Below are positions 1 to 6,551 of a stretch of 40,452 nt of DNA, in pieces. The notes under the pieces are model-generated. The model saw nothing but the letters and a program-made list of their open reading frames with translations, ran no database searches and had not been told where the DNA came from. How positions within the stretch are numbered: the first letter of the stretch is position 1; every line of letters begins with the position of its first letter. Both the position numbers and the translations under genes were made by a program. The DNA is from a virus: positions 1 to 40,452 of IMG/VR virus record IMGVR_UViG_3300004463_000618. One strand, given 5' to 3'.

Positions 1-359
1 AGGATAGCGAGCTTTTCGTCTCTTTGGAATTGGTCATATACAGAGCAGTGGATAGCATAAGCTTTTTGATGTAGTTTATTCTGACATAATAACTTTTCTC
101 TTCTATCTGCAAGTATTGCTTTAACAGTTTCATAAACATCACAAAACTCAAGATTATGTTTTGACCAATGTAGAATCATTTTTGGATTATAAAAGTATTT
201 ACCACAAAAGCCATTTAAATTAATGCTGTCTTCATTTTTTACCCAGTCAATCATTTGGGTTGCAATTTTAGACAAGTCGGTATGTGGTCTTCCGCCATTA
301 TTTCCTAATGCGTTTTTATTTCCGAGAGGAGCGCCGCAACATCCTGGTTTACCAGCCAT
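1..359 (-). CDS. terS: Terminase small subunit, N-terminal part (runs off window start)
   Basis: The ATG lies at 359-357, and 119 codons plus two bases run off the left edge without a stop. The N-terminus, MAGKPGCCGAPLGNKNALGN, is the Gly/Asn/Lys-rich opening common in phage small terminases, which recognise the packaging site and hand DNA to the large subunit. The visible end (...RDEKLAIL) would continue naturally into the open frame at the right window edge (EFEAKLKSNE...) if one base were added at the junction. The assignment rests on this N-terminal style and on terL lying next in the same direction. No structure or homology search was run, so the name is probable rather than certain. Confidence 0.65.
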   Translation of the reverse strand, partial: MAGKPGCCGAPLGNKNALGNNGGRPHTDLSKIATQMIDWVKNEDSINLNGFCGKYFYNPKMILHWSKHNLEFCDVYETVKAILADRREKLLCQNKLHQKAYAIHCSVYDQFQRDEKLAI

Positions 360-425
360 GAAGAGCCTTTTGTTTAGTCATTCAAAATAGTTAATAACAT
401 GAAGAGGGAATTAAAGCAAATAAGT

Positions 426-542
426 TTATTTTAATTCTTTATCAGACCATGCCGCCAGGATAGCGATGAGGAGGGTGCTATTGAGGAAAGTGAAGACGGC
501 GTTAAAGATTACCAGTGGGTAGACGATTTCTTCAGAGATCAT
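426..542 (-). CDS. Small membrane peptide (38 aa)
   Basis: The 38-codon ORF runs from ATG at 542 to TAA at 426. A single hydrophobic segment fills residues 6-31, with an acidic start (MISEE) and a charged tail (DKELK), which fits one membrane span. It sits between the RusA-like gene and terS, about 20 bases after the resolvase stop. A weak AAAGG lies eight bases before the start. No family is recognised. It could be a holin-like or other small phage membrane peptide, but position and hydrophobicity are the only evidence. Confidence 0.5.
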   Translation of the reverse strand: MISEEIVYPLVIFNAVFTFLNSTLLIAILAAWSDKELK

Positions 543-563
543 GAGCGGCCTTTGTTGATATAT

Positions 564-1049
564 TCAAAAAAAGATTTTAATCTCGAGGGCGTAATAATCT
601 TTTTTTTCTTGTTGGTATTGCCAGCGTATTTCTTTGTTGTTATCTGCACGTCCTGGGCAAAAATCATTTGTGAGTAATTCTGCGATTGCGTCTTTGATCC
701 ATTTTAGAGCCATGCGCAAGTTATCATCTTCGTCAAGTAAATTTTTTCCGTGACGAATCATGAGGACAGTGCATGGGAGGCTAATGTTTTTTTTAAGAGG
801 CGATAGGGTCCAGTAGATTGCCTTTTGTTGCGCCTCGTGGCGTTGGTATTTTGTTCTCCAGGGTTGGAAGCAATTGGCTTCGCTGATAGTTTTTATAGGC
901 AAGAGGGCGTGGAGCATGTAGGTGCCGAAGATGGAGCTTTCGGTGATTCTGGCGAAGGCTTCGGGTTGTTTTTCTTTCGTCTTTCTTGGTTTTTTTGAAA
1001 TCCTCGCAGATTTGGCTTCAGATCGATCGTTTTTCTTGGTGGCTAGCAT
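564..1049 (-). CDS. RusA-like Holliday junction resolvase
   Basis: The C-terminal half has the RusA-type pattern DxDNL..A.K..KD near residues 105-120, then DNNKEIRWQYQQEK, where related phage proteins have an acidic pair followed by W-x-Y-x-Q. RusA enzymes are metal-dependent nucleases that cut four-way junctions made during recombination and replication, and the conserved aspartates bind the metal. The usual 'DD' before the W-Y-Q motif reads DN here, a slight deviation. The N-terminal 40 residues are Lys/Arg-rich and less conserved. I start at 1049 because GAGGGGGG lies eight bases before it. An upstream in-frame ATG at 1085 has no such site. Its place in the replication operon supports the call. 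Confidence 0.6.
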   Translation of the reverse strand: MLATKKNDRSEAKSARISKKPRKTKEKQPEAFARITESSIFGTYMLHALLPIKTISEANCFQPWRTKYQRHEAQQKAIYWTLSPLKKNISLPCTVLMIRHGKNLLDEDDNLRMALKWIKDAIAELLTNDFCPGRADNNKEIRWQYQQEKKDYYALEIKIFF

Positions 1050-1108
1050 ACCATTACCCCCCTCTATACTTTCGATCCTAGGCACATTTCTGTTCGTCTC
1101 ATGGGCAT

Positions 1109-1480
1109 TCAGAAAGGGACATTGTCTTGAGCAAAGCTATCTTCTCTTCTTTTTTCATTTTCCTGCGTTGCTTGCGTTGCTGGCGATGCAAAGGCCGAGA
1201 TAGATCTTTGGTTCAAATAATTTCTATAGCCTTCTCTTAGCAAGTCTACAAGATCTTCTTCTTCAATGCGCGAATCTAGCATGAAGCCGCTTAGGTTTTT
1301 TTTATCAGACATTTCCGTATAAGAAATATTTGGAGCCACGAAGAAATCGCCTCGTCCTTCTTTGCCTGCGATATGCTTATATCGCAAGAGAATCTTTCCG
1401 TATGCCTTCACGGTAGCAACGCCGAGCATATACTTGTCTTCTTTAGTACTTTTGTAACTAATAAATTCAAAGTTTTTCAT
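1109..1480 (-). CDS. Possible ssDNA-binding / SpoVG-like protein
   Basis: The protein has 123 residues. The first ~95 look like a small beta-rich domain (GVATVKAYGKILLRYK, then FFVAPNISY and a C-terminal helix), broadly resembling SpoVG-like nucleic-acid-binding proteins. The last ~25 residues are polar and end DNVPF, like the acidic Asp-x-Pro-Phe tip by which SSB proteins recruit partners. I infer single-strand DNA binding in replication or recombination, which fits its neighbours, but I do not recognise an exact family. Its leader (1481-1540) is a striking A-rich, almost C-free and T-free run on the coding strand, in place of a strong SD. Confidence 0.6.
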   Translation of the reverse strand: MKNFEFISYKSTKEDKYMLGVATVKAYGKILLRYKHIAGKEGRGDFFVAPNISYTEMSDKKNLSGFMLDSRIEEEDLVDLLREGYRNYLNQRSISAFASPATQATQENEKRREDSFAQDNVPF

Positions 1481-1540
1481 TTTTCTTCTTTTTGTTTTTT
1501 TTTCTTTTGTGTTTTGTTTGTTTTTCTTGTCTTGTCTTGT

Positions 1541-1879
1541 TTATTTTTCTTTCTTTAACTTTCTATCAAATTCTAATACCGTCTTAAAACCACGCTCTAC
1601 TTCTTCTTCAAAAACATGCATGCTTTGATTGCAGTATACCGGGGTGCAGTAATTGCCGGAACAGTTTTTTTGATTCGCCATATAGCGATAATAAAGAAAA
1701 GAATTGTTTTCACCAGGAGAAAAGAAGAGCTCTACCTCGACGTCGGGATAACCAGGCTTAATCTTCTCGCGAAATCTTAAAATTTTTTCTTTACAAGACG
1801 AAACATTGCGCTCGTAATCCTCGTGAAGTCTCGATGAAGCCTTTTTAGCCTCTATTTTATTAAATTTTTTAATATCCAT
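1541..1879 (-). CDS. Hypothetical protein (112 aa)
   Basis: This charged 112-residue protein has a Lys-rich N-terminal helix (MDIKKFNKIEAKK), a likely beta section around VEVELFFSPGENNSFLYYRY, a Cys trio (NCSGNYCTPVYCN) and a Glu/Lys-rich C-terminal helix. Its ATG lies inside the last codons of the replication gene, an 11-base overlap, so it is probably translationally coupled to it. No family is recognised. Its place between the replication gene and the SSB-like gene suggests a DNA-metabolism accessory, by context only. Confidence 0.7.
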   Translation of the reverse strand: MDIKKFNKIEAKKASSRLHEDYERNVSSCKEKILRFREKIKPGYPDVEVELFFSPGENNSFLYYRYMANQKNCSGNYCTPVYCNQSMHVFEEEVERGFKTVLEFDRKLKKEK

Positions 1880-2795
1880 GTATGTCTACAACCTTTCCGT
1901 TTAGTTTATTCTCTTCTTCTTTCTCAATATAAGGAGTAATAAAAACTTCCATGAATCTTCTTTGAAATGCTTCTGGAATCATAGTTAGAGATAATTCTTT
2001 CCCATCTGCTTTATCACAAATAAAGTTGCCAGAAAAACTTAGATGATTGAAAATACCGGGGTTGTCGTCGAAGATTTCCTTCTGAACCCAGGCACGATTT
2101 ATTTCAACATAGGCAAGCTCTCTTCTCTTTGCAATCGCAACGATGTAGCCGACAGGATCGCGTATCATGCTTTGATCTTGAGCAAGAAAGGCAGAAACAC
2201 CACGGGCGATATCAACCTCGGCATATTTTTTCGTTAGGCGAATCTTATCAAGCACAGAAATTTGATAAACTTCTTCAAGGCAACTCCAAATCTTTTCCTC
2301 ATTTGAAGGAACCGAACCAACCAAACCATCGGAAGCCGCGGAACTGGAAGGGGTTTGGGGTTGGTTCCTTCTTATATCTTCTTTCTTTATATCTTCTTTG
2401 TGGTTAATGGTTGGTTGATGGTTGGTTAATGGTTGGTTATTTGGTTGGTTATTGATTTTGTAAAAACGCTCTGTCACCCATATGTAGCAAGTAAAATGGT
2501 TGGTTAAACTGTTGGTCGACTTTTTGAGCAAACCTGCCTTTAACATGATTTTCTGTTGGTTACGAAAGATATTTTCTGTGAGAAAACATTCCTTCGAAGA
2601 TGTGAGGCGACCAGATATAAATTCAAATGGAGCTAACGTTATTTCGCGACCTTCTATTACCACTTTATGAGGTTGAGAGCGGCAACGTGAAAAGGCCCAA
2701 ATGACATATTTGAACATGTGTTCAGAATCAAACCAACCATTCTCACGAAAGTATTTAGGTACTGGAGTTTCAAAAAAATAAGGAATTTCAGACAT
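1869..2795 (-). CDS. Probable replication initiation / replisome-organiser protein
   Basis: The N-terminal ~110 residues resemble the winged-helix domain of phage and plasmid replication proteins (FKYVIWAFSRCR..., then TENIFRNQQKIMLKAGLLKK). A low-complexity linker of Asn/Gln/Pro/Thr repeats (NNQPNNQPLTNHQP) and Lys/Glu follows near residues 115-150. A C-terminal helical domain (~165-300) may bind a helicase or loader, as in DnaD/DnaT-like organisers. The repeat linker is also typical of such proteins. The ATG at 2795 has a strong SD (TGAGGTGG), but that SD is the 3' arm of a hairpin in the leader. Promoter, SD-sequestering stem and an overlapping antisense RNA upstream suggest dosage control of the kind used for replication initiators. 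Confidence 0.6.
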   Translation of the reverse strand: MSEIPYFFETPVPKYFRENGWFDSEHMFKYVIWAFSRCRSQPHKVVIEGREITLAPFEFISGRLTSSKECFLTENIFRNQQKIMLKAGLLKKSTNSLTNHFTCYIWVTERFYKINNQPNNQPLTNHQPTINHKEDIKKEDIRRNQPQTPSSSAASDGLVGSVPSNEEKIWSCLEEVYQISVLDKIRLTKKYAEVDIARGVSAFLAQDQSMIRDPVGYIVAIAKRRELAYVEINRAWVQKEIFDDNPGIFNHLSFSGNFICDKADGKELSLTMIPEAFQRRFMEVFITPYIEKEEENKLNGKVVDIHGY

Positions 2796-2908
2796 ACCAC
2801 CTCACAAAAGAGTTGATTTTTCTTCTGTGAGGTGTTACAATAAGAGTGTTGGAGTTCTTATTGTTCTCACAGTTTAAACAGTCGCGACGGCAAATCGCGA
2901 CTGTTTTT
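2796..2908 (-). promoter_or_regulatory. Structured leader that can sequester the SD of the replication gene
   Basis: On the minus strand the leader holds three stems: CAGTCGCGA/TCGCGACTG (2879-2903), ACAATAAGA/TCTTATTGT (2837-2864) and CACCTCACA/TGTGAGGTG (2798-2834). The 3' arm of the last is the SD of the gene starting at 2795. CTGTGAG at 2866-2872 can instead pair with CTCACAG at 2825-2831. That nests the middle hairpin and would free the SD. The two pairings are mutually exclusive, a switch-like arrangement. The pairing is read directly from sequence; the regulatory meaning is inferred. Confidence 0.6.
2813..2841 (+). promoter_or_regulatory. Promoter for the antisense RNA
   Basis: TTGATT at 2813-2818 is followed, after exactly 17 bases, by TACAAT at 2836-2841, a good sigma-70-type match. 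It faces the strong plus-strand terminator at 2876-2912 and no protein-coding gene, so its product would be a short RNA starting near 2848. Confidence 0.55.
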
Positions 2909-2912
2909 TTTT
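2848..2912 (+). ncRNA. Putative ~65-nt antisense RNA to the replication-gene leader
   Basis: The RNA is inferred between the promoter at 2813-2841 and the terminator hairpin with a nine-T tail. It would be fully complementary to the 5' part of the minus-strand leader, including the CTGTGAG segment needed to keep the replication-gene SD free. Binding should therefore release the anti-SD arm and close the SD. Antisense RNAs with this arrangement control plasmid replication genes. No ORF is present in it. The exact 5' end is a guess from promoter spacing. Confidence 0.5.
2876..2912 (+). terminator. Rho-independent terminator (plus strand)
   Basis: AAACAGTCGCGA (2876-2887), a seven-base loop CGGCAAA, and TCGCGACTGTTT form a 12-bp stem followed by an uninterrupted T run to 2912. 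It is directional: the minus strand has only TTT before AAACTG. No plus-strand gene lies upstream, which is why a small RNA is proposed. Confidence 0.75.
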
Positions 2913-2914
2913 GT

Positions 2915-2943
2915 ACTATACCCCTCACAGCTTTTCTAGTCCA
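2915..2943 (-). promoter_or_regulatory. Candidate promoter of the replication gene
   Basis: On the minus strand TGGACT (2943-2938) and TATAGT (2920-2915) are separated by 17 bases, giving a start near 2908, just before the first leader hairpin. The spacer holds CTGTGAGG, the same word found in the leader and SD. It could be an operator or another pairing partner. Confidence 0.45.
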
Positions 2944-2956
2944 TTTTTTCCTAATA

Positions 2957-3268
2957 TTATTTACACCAGCAATACACTGGAGAGCCCTTAGCTTGTGATC
3001 TCTTTGTGTTCGTCTTGATGCTAATTTTTGTTCTTGAAATTTCCGTAGAAACGAGGAATCTTTTCCCTTCAAGAAAGGAAAGGATCGGGAAGAGAGGGTT
3101 AGTTTCTTTATTCTGGGTTTCGAAGATAACGGGGATTTTGGCGAGTTCCAAGTTGCAGATTTCTTGAACAAAGAGTAGGGCTGGTTCACCATAATCAGAA
3201 AACCTTGAAACGCATTCGTCGCAGATGTCAGCCTCTTTTAAATGAAAGATACTTCGCTTGTGGTTCAT
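2957..3268 (-). CDS. Hypothetical Cys-containing protein (103 aa)
   Basis: The start at 3268 has SD AAGGAATC six bases upstream. The N-terminus has HLKEADICDECVSRF (a CxxC pair) and the C-terminus ends VYCWCK (CxC), so the four cysteines could form one zinc site across the chain. The middle, PVIFETQNKETNPLF, looks beta-rich. No family is recognised. It precedes the replication-gene promoter by under 20 bases. A longer overlapping frame (2788-3192) has an unnatural Lys/Ser/Arg-rich composition and is not favoured. Confidence 0.6.
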   Translation of the reverse strand: MNHKRSIFHLKEADICDECVSRFSDYGEPALLFVQEICNLELAKIPVIFETQNKETNPLFPILSFLEGKRFLVSTEISRTKISIKTNTKRSQAKGSPVYCWCK

Positions 3269-3326
3269 GAGATTCCTTAAAATAAGATTGCTTATATAGA
3301 TCTTTTCTTTGTCTTTTCATAGGCAT
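3228..3326 (-). CDS. Possible basic 32-aa peptide
   Basis: MPMKRQRKDLYKQSYFKESH opens a short frame ending at TGA 3228, preceded by a good SD (AAGGAATCCTC then ATG). The SD and start context nearly duplicate those of the next gene (AAGGAATCTC, ATG). It overlaps that gene's first 41 bases in another frame. It may be a real leader peptide or a duplicated ribosome-binding site. Length and composition give no function. Confidence 0.35.
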   Translation of the reverse strand: MPMKRQRKDLYKQSYFKESHEPQAKYLSFKRG

Positions 3327-3419
3327 GAGGATTCCTTTTTTGAGAGTGCATCATGCGCCAGAGAGCAGCGCGGGGGTCACTGCTCTTTTACGACTTTAGA
3401 AAATAATTAGCTAGTAGAA

Positions 3420-3443
3420 AAAAACTCCGAGAAAAGAGTTTTT
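3420..3443 (-). terminator. Terminator after the Cro-like repressor gene
   Basis: AAAACTC at 3421-3427 and GAGTTTT at 3436-3442 pair around an eight-base loop. On the minus strand the stem starts at the repressor stop codon and is followed by seven Ts. It would isolate the repressor transcript from the replication genes. The stem is short, so efficiency is uncertain. Confidence 0.5.
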
Positions 3444-3744
3444 ATGTGTTTTTGGAGGGATTTTGATTGCTGTTTAAGGCGTTATCTTGCATACTTTGTG
3501 AGGGTTCATCTTGTGACGTTTCTATTTTTTTACTTTTTACTCTTTGCTTCTTTGTATATGTGTCGATCAGGTCTTGAGAAGTGACGTTGCCTTGCGTTGC
3601 TTCGAAGATGTCTTTAGCTAGTCTTGGTCCTGCTTTGATTCGGCCGTTTATAACGTTAGCAATATGTACGTAGCCTATCTTTAGTTGTATTGCAAAATCT
3701 TTTATAGTCATATCTTTAGAACATAGATAATCTTTTAATCTCAT
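3442..3744 (-). CDS. Cro/C1-type HTH repressor
   Basis: The first ~60 residues form an XRE-like helix-turn-helix domain: MRLKDYLCSKDMTIKDFAIQ, then KIGYVHIANVINGRI, where the recognition helix lies near residues 27-38. The C-terminal 40 residues are polar (Ser/Gln/Asn/Lys-rich) with no peptidase-like S24 domain, so this is a Cro-sized protein rather than a self-cleaving CI. I chose the start at 3744 because AGGAG lies four to five bases upstream; a frame extending to 3783 would run into the operator. It is divergent from the Erf operon, with a 24-bp palindrome between, so it probably controls both directions. Confidence 0.8.
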   Translation of the reverse strand: MRLKDYLCSKDMTIKDFAIQLKIGYVHIANVINGRIKAGPRLAKDIFEATQGNVTSQDLIDTYTKKQRVKSKKIETSQDEPSQSMQDNALNSNQNPSKNT

Positions 3745-3776
3745 ATGTCTCCTTTTTATGTTAAGTAAGGAAAAGG

Positions 3777-3800
3777 GTAGCAAAGATAGCTTTTTGCTAC
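3777..3800. promoter_or_regulatory. Palindromic operator between repressor and early operon
   Basis: GTAGCAAA-gatagctt-TTTGCTAC is a perfect 8-bp inverted repeat with an 8-base spacer. It lies in the divergent interval, 18 bases before the rightward -35 and 33 bases before the repressor ATG. This is the expected place for the Cro-like protein's binding site. Confidence 0.6.
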
Positions 3801-3817
3801 AAGATAAAGAAAGAGCA

Positions 3818-3847
3818 TTGACTTAAAATATATGAAAATGCTATATT
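3818..3847 (+). promoter_or_regulatory. Rightward early promoter (Erf operon)
   Basis: TTGACT at 3818-3823 and TATATT at 3842-3847 are separated by 18 bases in an AT-rich stretch just downstream of the palindromic operator. The first gene starts at 3958, leaving a ~105-nt leader that contains a tRNA-like fragment and a purine-rich run. Confidence 0.6.
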
Positions 3848-3881
3848 TAGAGTATAAAGCGCATGTCTCCCTGGTGACTGA

Positions 3882-3918
3882 GGCGGAAGAACTCAGCAGG
3901 TAGAGCGGCGAGTTATAA
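3882..3918 (+). other. tRNA 5'-half-like sequence in the early leader
   Basis: GGCGGAAGAACTCAGCAGG followed by TAGAGCGGCGAGTTATAA reads like the acceptor strand, D-stem and D-loop (CTC-AGCAGGTA-GAG) and the start of an anticodon arm. No matching 3' half or T-arm follows; the sequence turns into a purine-rich run instead. It cannot be a functional tRNA. It may be chance, a relic, or a remnant of an attachment site. Confidence 0.25.
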
Positions 3919-3957
3919 AGAGAAAAGCAAACAAGAAAAGAGAAAAGAGAGAAAAAA

Positions 3958-4137
3958 ATGAAACAAATTAATGAAGCAGTAGAGAAGTTAGATTCTATAG
4001 AAAAATCTTTAGATCAGTGGTCAACAGATCCAAAGAACTACAACACAGAGTTAGCAATGTGTTTTGAGCGGATTGCCTGGGATATCAGCGCGCAGTCTAA
4101 TAACTTGAAAGAAATATCGCGATTACTAGGCATATAG
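3958..4137 (+). CDS. Small early protein (59 aa)
   Basis: The ATG follows a purine-only leader (AAAAGAGAGAAAAAA). The protein MKQINEAVEKLDSIEKSLDQ... is amphipathic helical throughout, with Trp residues near 21 and 41 and the tail NNLKEISRLLGI. It is the first gene after the early promoter, followed by a 9-base gap to the next. No family is recognised. A small regulator or recombination accessory is possible from position only. Confidence 0.6.
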   Translation: MKQINEAVEKLDSIEKSLDQWSTDPKNYNTELAMCFERIAWDISAQSNNLKEISRLLGI

Positions 4138-4146
4138 GAGATTAAT

Positions 4147-4296
4147 ATGAATACCCTAGATATATCCAACCTATGTGAGTACGACTTTGCAGAAGACCGA
4201 GAAGAAGCGAAAGAGAGTAGCGATGTTTGCTCTAGGAAAGAACCGTGCTTATGTTGTATGGATTGCCTAGGGCTGTCTTGGAGAGATTTCATTTAA
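4147..4296 (+). CDS. Small Cys-rich protein (49 aa)
   Basis: GGAG lies about six bases before ATG 4147. The protein is acidic in the middle (EYDFAEDREEAKESSD) and has a Cys cluster near its end (CLCCMDCLGLSW) plus C10 and C28, suggesting metal binding. It lies between the 59-aa gene and Erf in the same operon. No family is recognised. A long frame on the opposite strand is only its shadow. Confidence 0.5.
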   Translation: MNTLDISNLCEYDFAEDREEAKESSDVCSRKEPCLCCMDCLGLSWRDFI

Positions 4297-4324
4297 CGAA
4301 AGAGAAATAACAAAGGAAAAAGTC

Positions 4325-4993
4325 ATGTCACAGTCAGAAGGAATTAATGAACTTGCGGCCGCTTTATCGAAGGCGCAAGGAGAGATGCAGGCAGCTATTA
4401 AGGATAAAGTAAATCCGTTTTACAGACAAAATTACGCTGATTTAGGAAGCGTCTGGGACGCAGCTAGGCCAGTATTAAGCAAGTATGGTCTTTGCGTCAT
4501 ACAAACTATGGAAATGATACAGGATAAGATTTTCATGGTAACAACATTAGCACATACATCTGGCCAATGGATTAAATCGCATTTACCTTTGAATCCATCT
4601 AAGAATGATAATCAAGGAATAGGAGCGGCGATTACCTATTTGCGTAGGTATTCACTCTCTGCAATCGTTGGCGTTGTCTGCGATGACGATGATGATGGAG
4701 AAACTGCGGTTGGACGTGGTAAAACAACACAAAATAATGTGTCAAATCAGCACAAAGTGCAAGAAAGTGCAGAGCCACAGGTTATAAATCAGAAACAGGT
4801 GCAGAATATTAAGAAGCTTCTTGAGTCTGTAGATGAGGAATTTAAAAATAATCTATCTAAAGTTTTTAAGAAGAAGTTTAATTCTTCAGACGTGGAAAAA
4901 GTGTATGCGAACGCTTATGAAAATGTTGTGAAACACATTGAAGATTACATAACAGAAAAACAAAAACAAGAACTGAAAGTAAATGTAGGTTAA
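4325..4993 (+). CDS. erf: Erf-family single-strand annealing protein
   Basis: The protein has 222 residues. The Erf core spans about residues 5-125: INELAAALSKAQGEM, NPFYRQNYADLGSVWDA, then QGIGAAITYLRRYSLSAIVG and a run of aspartates (CDDDDDGE), which is diagnostic of the family in P22 and relatives. Erf proteins coat single-stranded DNA and anneal complementary strands, driving phage recombination and genome circularisation. The C-terminal ~80 residues are variable and helical, perhaps for partner binding. SD AAAGG precedes the ATG. The gene sits two bases upstream of the YqaJ nuclease, the classic exonuclease plus annealase pair. Confidence 0.92.
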   Translation: MSQSEGINELAAALSKAQGEMQAAIKDKVNPFYRQNYADLGSVWDAARPVLSKYGLCVIQTMEMIQDKIFMVTTLAHTSGQWIKSHLPLNPSKNDNQGIGAAITYLRRYSLSAIVGVVCDDDDDGETAVGRGKTTQNNVSNQHKVQESAEPQVINQKQVQNIKKLLESVDEEFKNNLSKVFKKKFNSSDVEKVYANAYENVVKHIEDYITEKQKQELKVNVG

Positions 4994-4995
4994 TC

Positions 4996-5826
4996 ATGGC
5001 GCAAGTTAAAGATATCGTTCAGAATACGCCGGAATGGCTCAAGTTTAGAGAAGGTAAGGTAGGCGCCTCCATGGCGTCTACAATCCTAGGCATTAATCCT
5101 TGGCAGAGTAAGTATCATCTCTGGGAACAGATGGTAGGCATTAGAGCACCTACAGAGATGACAGAGGCGATGCAGAGAGGTCATGACTTAGAGGAAATGG
5201 CAAGGCATGCCTTCAATGCAGAGCATGGCAAAGGAATGATCCCAGCCGTTTACCAACATGATGAATACTCATGGATGATAGCATCATTAGATGGCATTTC
5301 ATTTGATGGTTCCGAGATTGTCGAGATTAAGTGCCCAGGAGCAAAGACGCATCAGAGTGCCTTAGATGGCAAAGTTCCCGAGCACTATTATGCGCAAGTA
5401 CAACATCAGCTTTACGTTAGTGGCGCTAAGAAAGCCTATTACTTTTCCTTTGATGGTAGCCGAGGAAGAGCAATAGAGATATATCCTAATGAAGACTTTA
5501 TTAAGAGATTAGTAAGAGAAGAAAAGGAATTTATTAAATGCGTTATCTCGTTAAAGCCTCCTGGCGATGATGCAATGAATCAATTGATAGACGATTTAAG
5601 AGGCGTGAGACAAGAAAAAAAGCTTTTAGAAATACAAGAAGATGTAATAACAAAAAACATCTTGGACCTCGTTGATGAGCAAGGCTATGAAGGCAATGGG
5701 GCTAAAGTGAAACAGGTCGTGCGTTTGGGAACTATTGATTATAATAAGATCCCAGAGCTTAAGGAAATAAACTTAGAGGCTTATAGGAAGGAATCTACGT
5801 CATATTGGAAGATAAGCCTAGAATAA
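4996..5826 (+). CDS. YqaJ-family phage exonuclease
   Basis: This 276-residue protein has the YqaJ/lambda-exonuclease PD-(D/E)XK fold. It shows WLKFREGKVGASMASTILGI near the N-terminus, RGHDLEEMAR (active-site Glu region), SLDGI then EIVEIKCPG (Asp ... Glu-x-Lys), and a conserved YYAQVQHQLYVSGAKKAYY motif. It should resect double-strand ends 5'-3' to give ssDNA for Erf. The last ~80 residues form a helical tail. The TAA is followed at once by a strong terminator, so this ends the early rightward operon. Confidence 0.92.
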   Translation: MAQVKDIVQNTPEWLKFREGKVGASMASTILGINPWQSKYHLWEQMVGIRAPTEMTEAMQRGHDLEEMARHAFNAEHGKGMIPAVYQHDEYSWMIASLDGISFDGSEIVEIKCPGAKTHQSALDGKVPEHYYAQVQHQLYVSGAKKAYYFSFDGSRGRAIEIYPNEDFIKRLVREEKEFIKCVISLKPPGDDAMNQLIDDLRGVRQEKKLLEIQEDVITKNILDLVDEQGYEGNGAKVKQVVRLGTIDYNKIPELKEINLEAYRKESTSYWKISLE

Positions 5827-5830
5827 AAGA

Positions 5831-5854
5831 GGGGGCGAGTGCCCCCGTTTTTTT
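5831..5854. terminator. Bidirectional terminator between YqaJ and the collagen-like gene
   Basis: GGGGGC-gagt-GCCCCC is followed by G and seven Ts. On the other strand the stem is followed by TCTTTT. It serves the convergent ends of the early rightward operon and of the long leftward structural unit, whose last stop is at 5853. Confidence 0.85.
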
Positions 5855-6551
5855 AAGCAGACTTAAGACAATGGATATTCAAAGAGGCAACAACTACAGG
5901 GAATTGAATACCAACTGTATTTGGGTTCATATTAACAATTAAACTAGAAGCATTTCTAAGTTTAAGCACATCATTAGCAGCCACTTGAATAGTAACATCT
6001 CCGCTAATTTTTAATGTGTCATCATTTGGTGCTTGAGTATAACCGCTCAAAGTTGAACCAGGAACAAGAATGCCATTAAGCCACAAGCCAAAAGAAAAGC
6101 TTGGTGTTGGCACTGGAATAGGTGGTTCAACTTTAGCTTCTGCGCCCCAGTTGATGTAATAAACCCCAGCTTTCAAGAATTTAACTGATCCATCAATGCT
6201 CATCATGCTTAGATCAAAATCTCCTGCACTAACAGCATTTTGTCCTTGAAATAACACTGCATCTGCACCTAAACCAAAAGGCTGCAAAAGCTGTGGAGGA
6301 TTGGCATAAACGTTCGCCCATCTCTGGCAGCAGCAGCTTTCACCTGGCTGTGGTGGTTGGCAGTCTTTTCCTGGAGGACCTTGTAGACCTTGAGGACCTT
6401 GCACACCTTGAGGACCCATAGCGCCTTGTGCCCCTGGCACGCCTTGAATCCCTTGAGGACCTTGTAGTCCTGGAACGCCTTGAGGGCCTTCTTTGCAATC
6501 ACAACATTTTCTGTGATCCCAATGACCATGCTCATAATCTTCTTTACACAT
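5853..6551 (-). CDS. Collagen-like virion/adhesin protein with C-terminal jelly-roll-type domain
   Basis: A Cys/His-rich head (residues 1-20) is followed by about 14 uninterrupted Gly-x-y triplets (residues ~22-62, such as [19 protein letters not shown]) that should form a trimeric collagen-like stalk. A short Cys cluster (ESCCCQRW) links to a ~155-residue beta-rich C-terminal domain containing [13 protein letters not shown] and [13 protein letters not shown], the style of BclA/C1q-like trimeric heads. It ends the structural gene row, so a fibre or surface-decorating role is likely. GAGG lies before the ATG. Gly-x-y codons are repetitive and may vary in number between isolates. Confidence 0.75.
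   Translation of the reverse strand: MCKEDYEHGHWDHRKCCDCKEGPQGVPGLQGPQGIQGVPGAQGAMGPQGVQGPQGLQGPPGKDCQPPQPGESCCCQRWANVYANPPQLLQPFGLGADAVLFQGQNAVSAGDFDLSMMSIDGSVKFLKAGVYYINWGAEAKVEPPIPVPTPSFSFGLWLNGILVPGSTLSGYTQAPNDDTLKISGDVTIQVAANDVLKLRNASSLIVNMNPNTVGIQFPVVVASLNIHCLKSA

Noticed and set aside
2788-3192. 134-codon minus-strand frame overlapping the 103-aa gene and the replication leader
   Set aside because: Composition is Lys/Ser/Arg-rich and unstructured, it has no SD, and it runs through the hair-pinned leader. It is a shadow of the 2957-3268 frame.
3882-3918. Functional tRNA gene
   Set aside because: Only the 5' half resembles a tRNA. There is no T-arm, no 3' acceptor strand and no closed anticodon stem.
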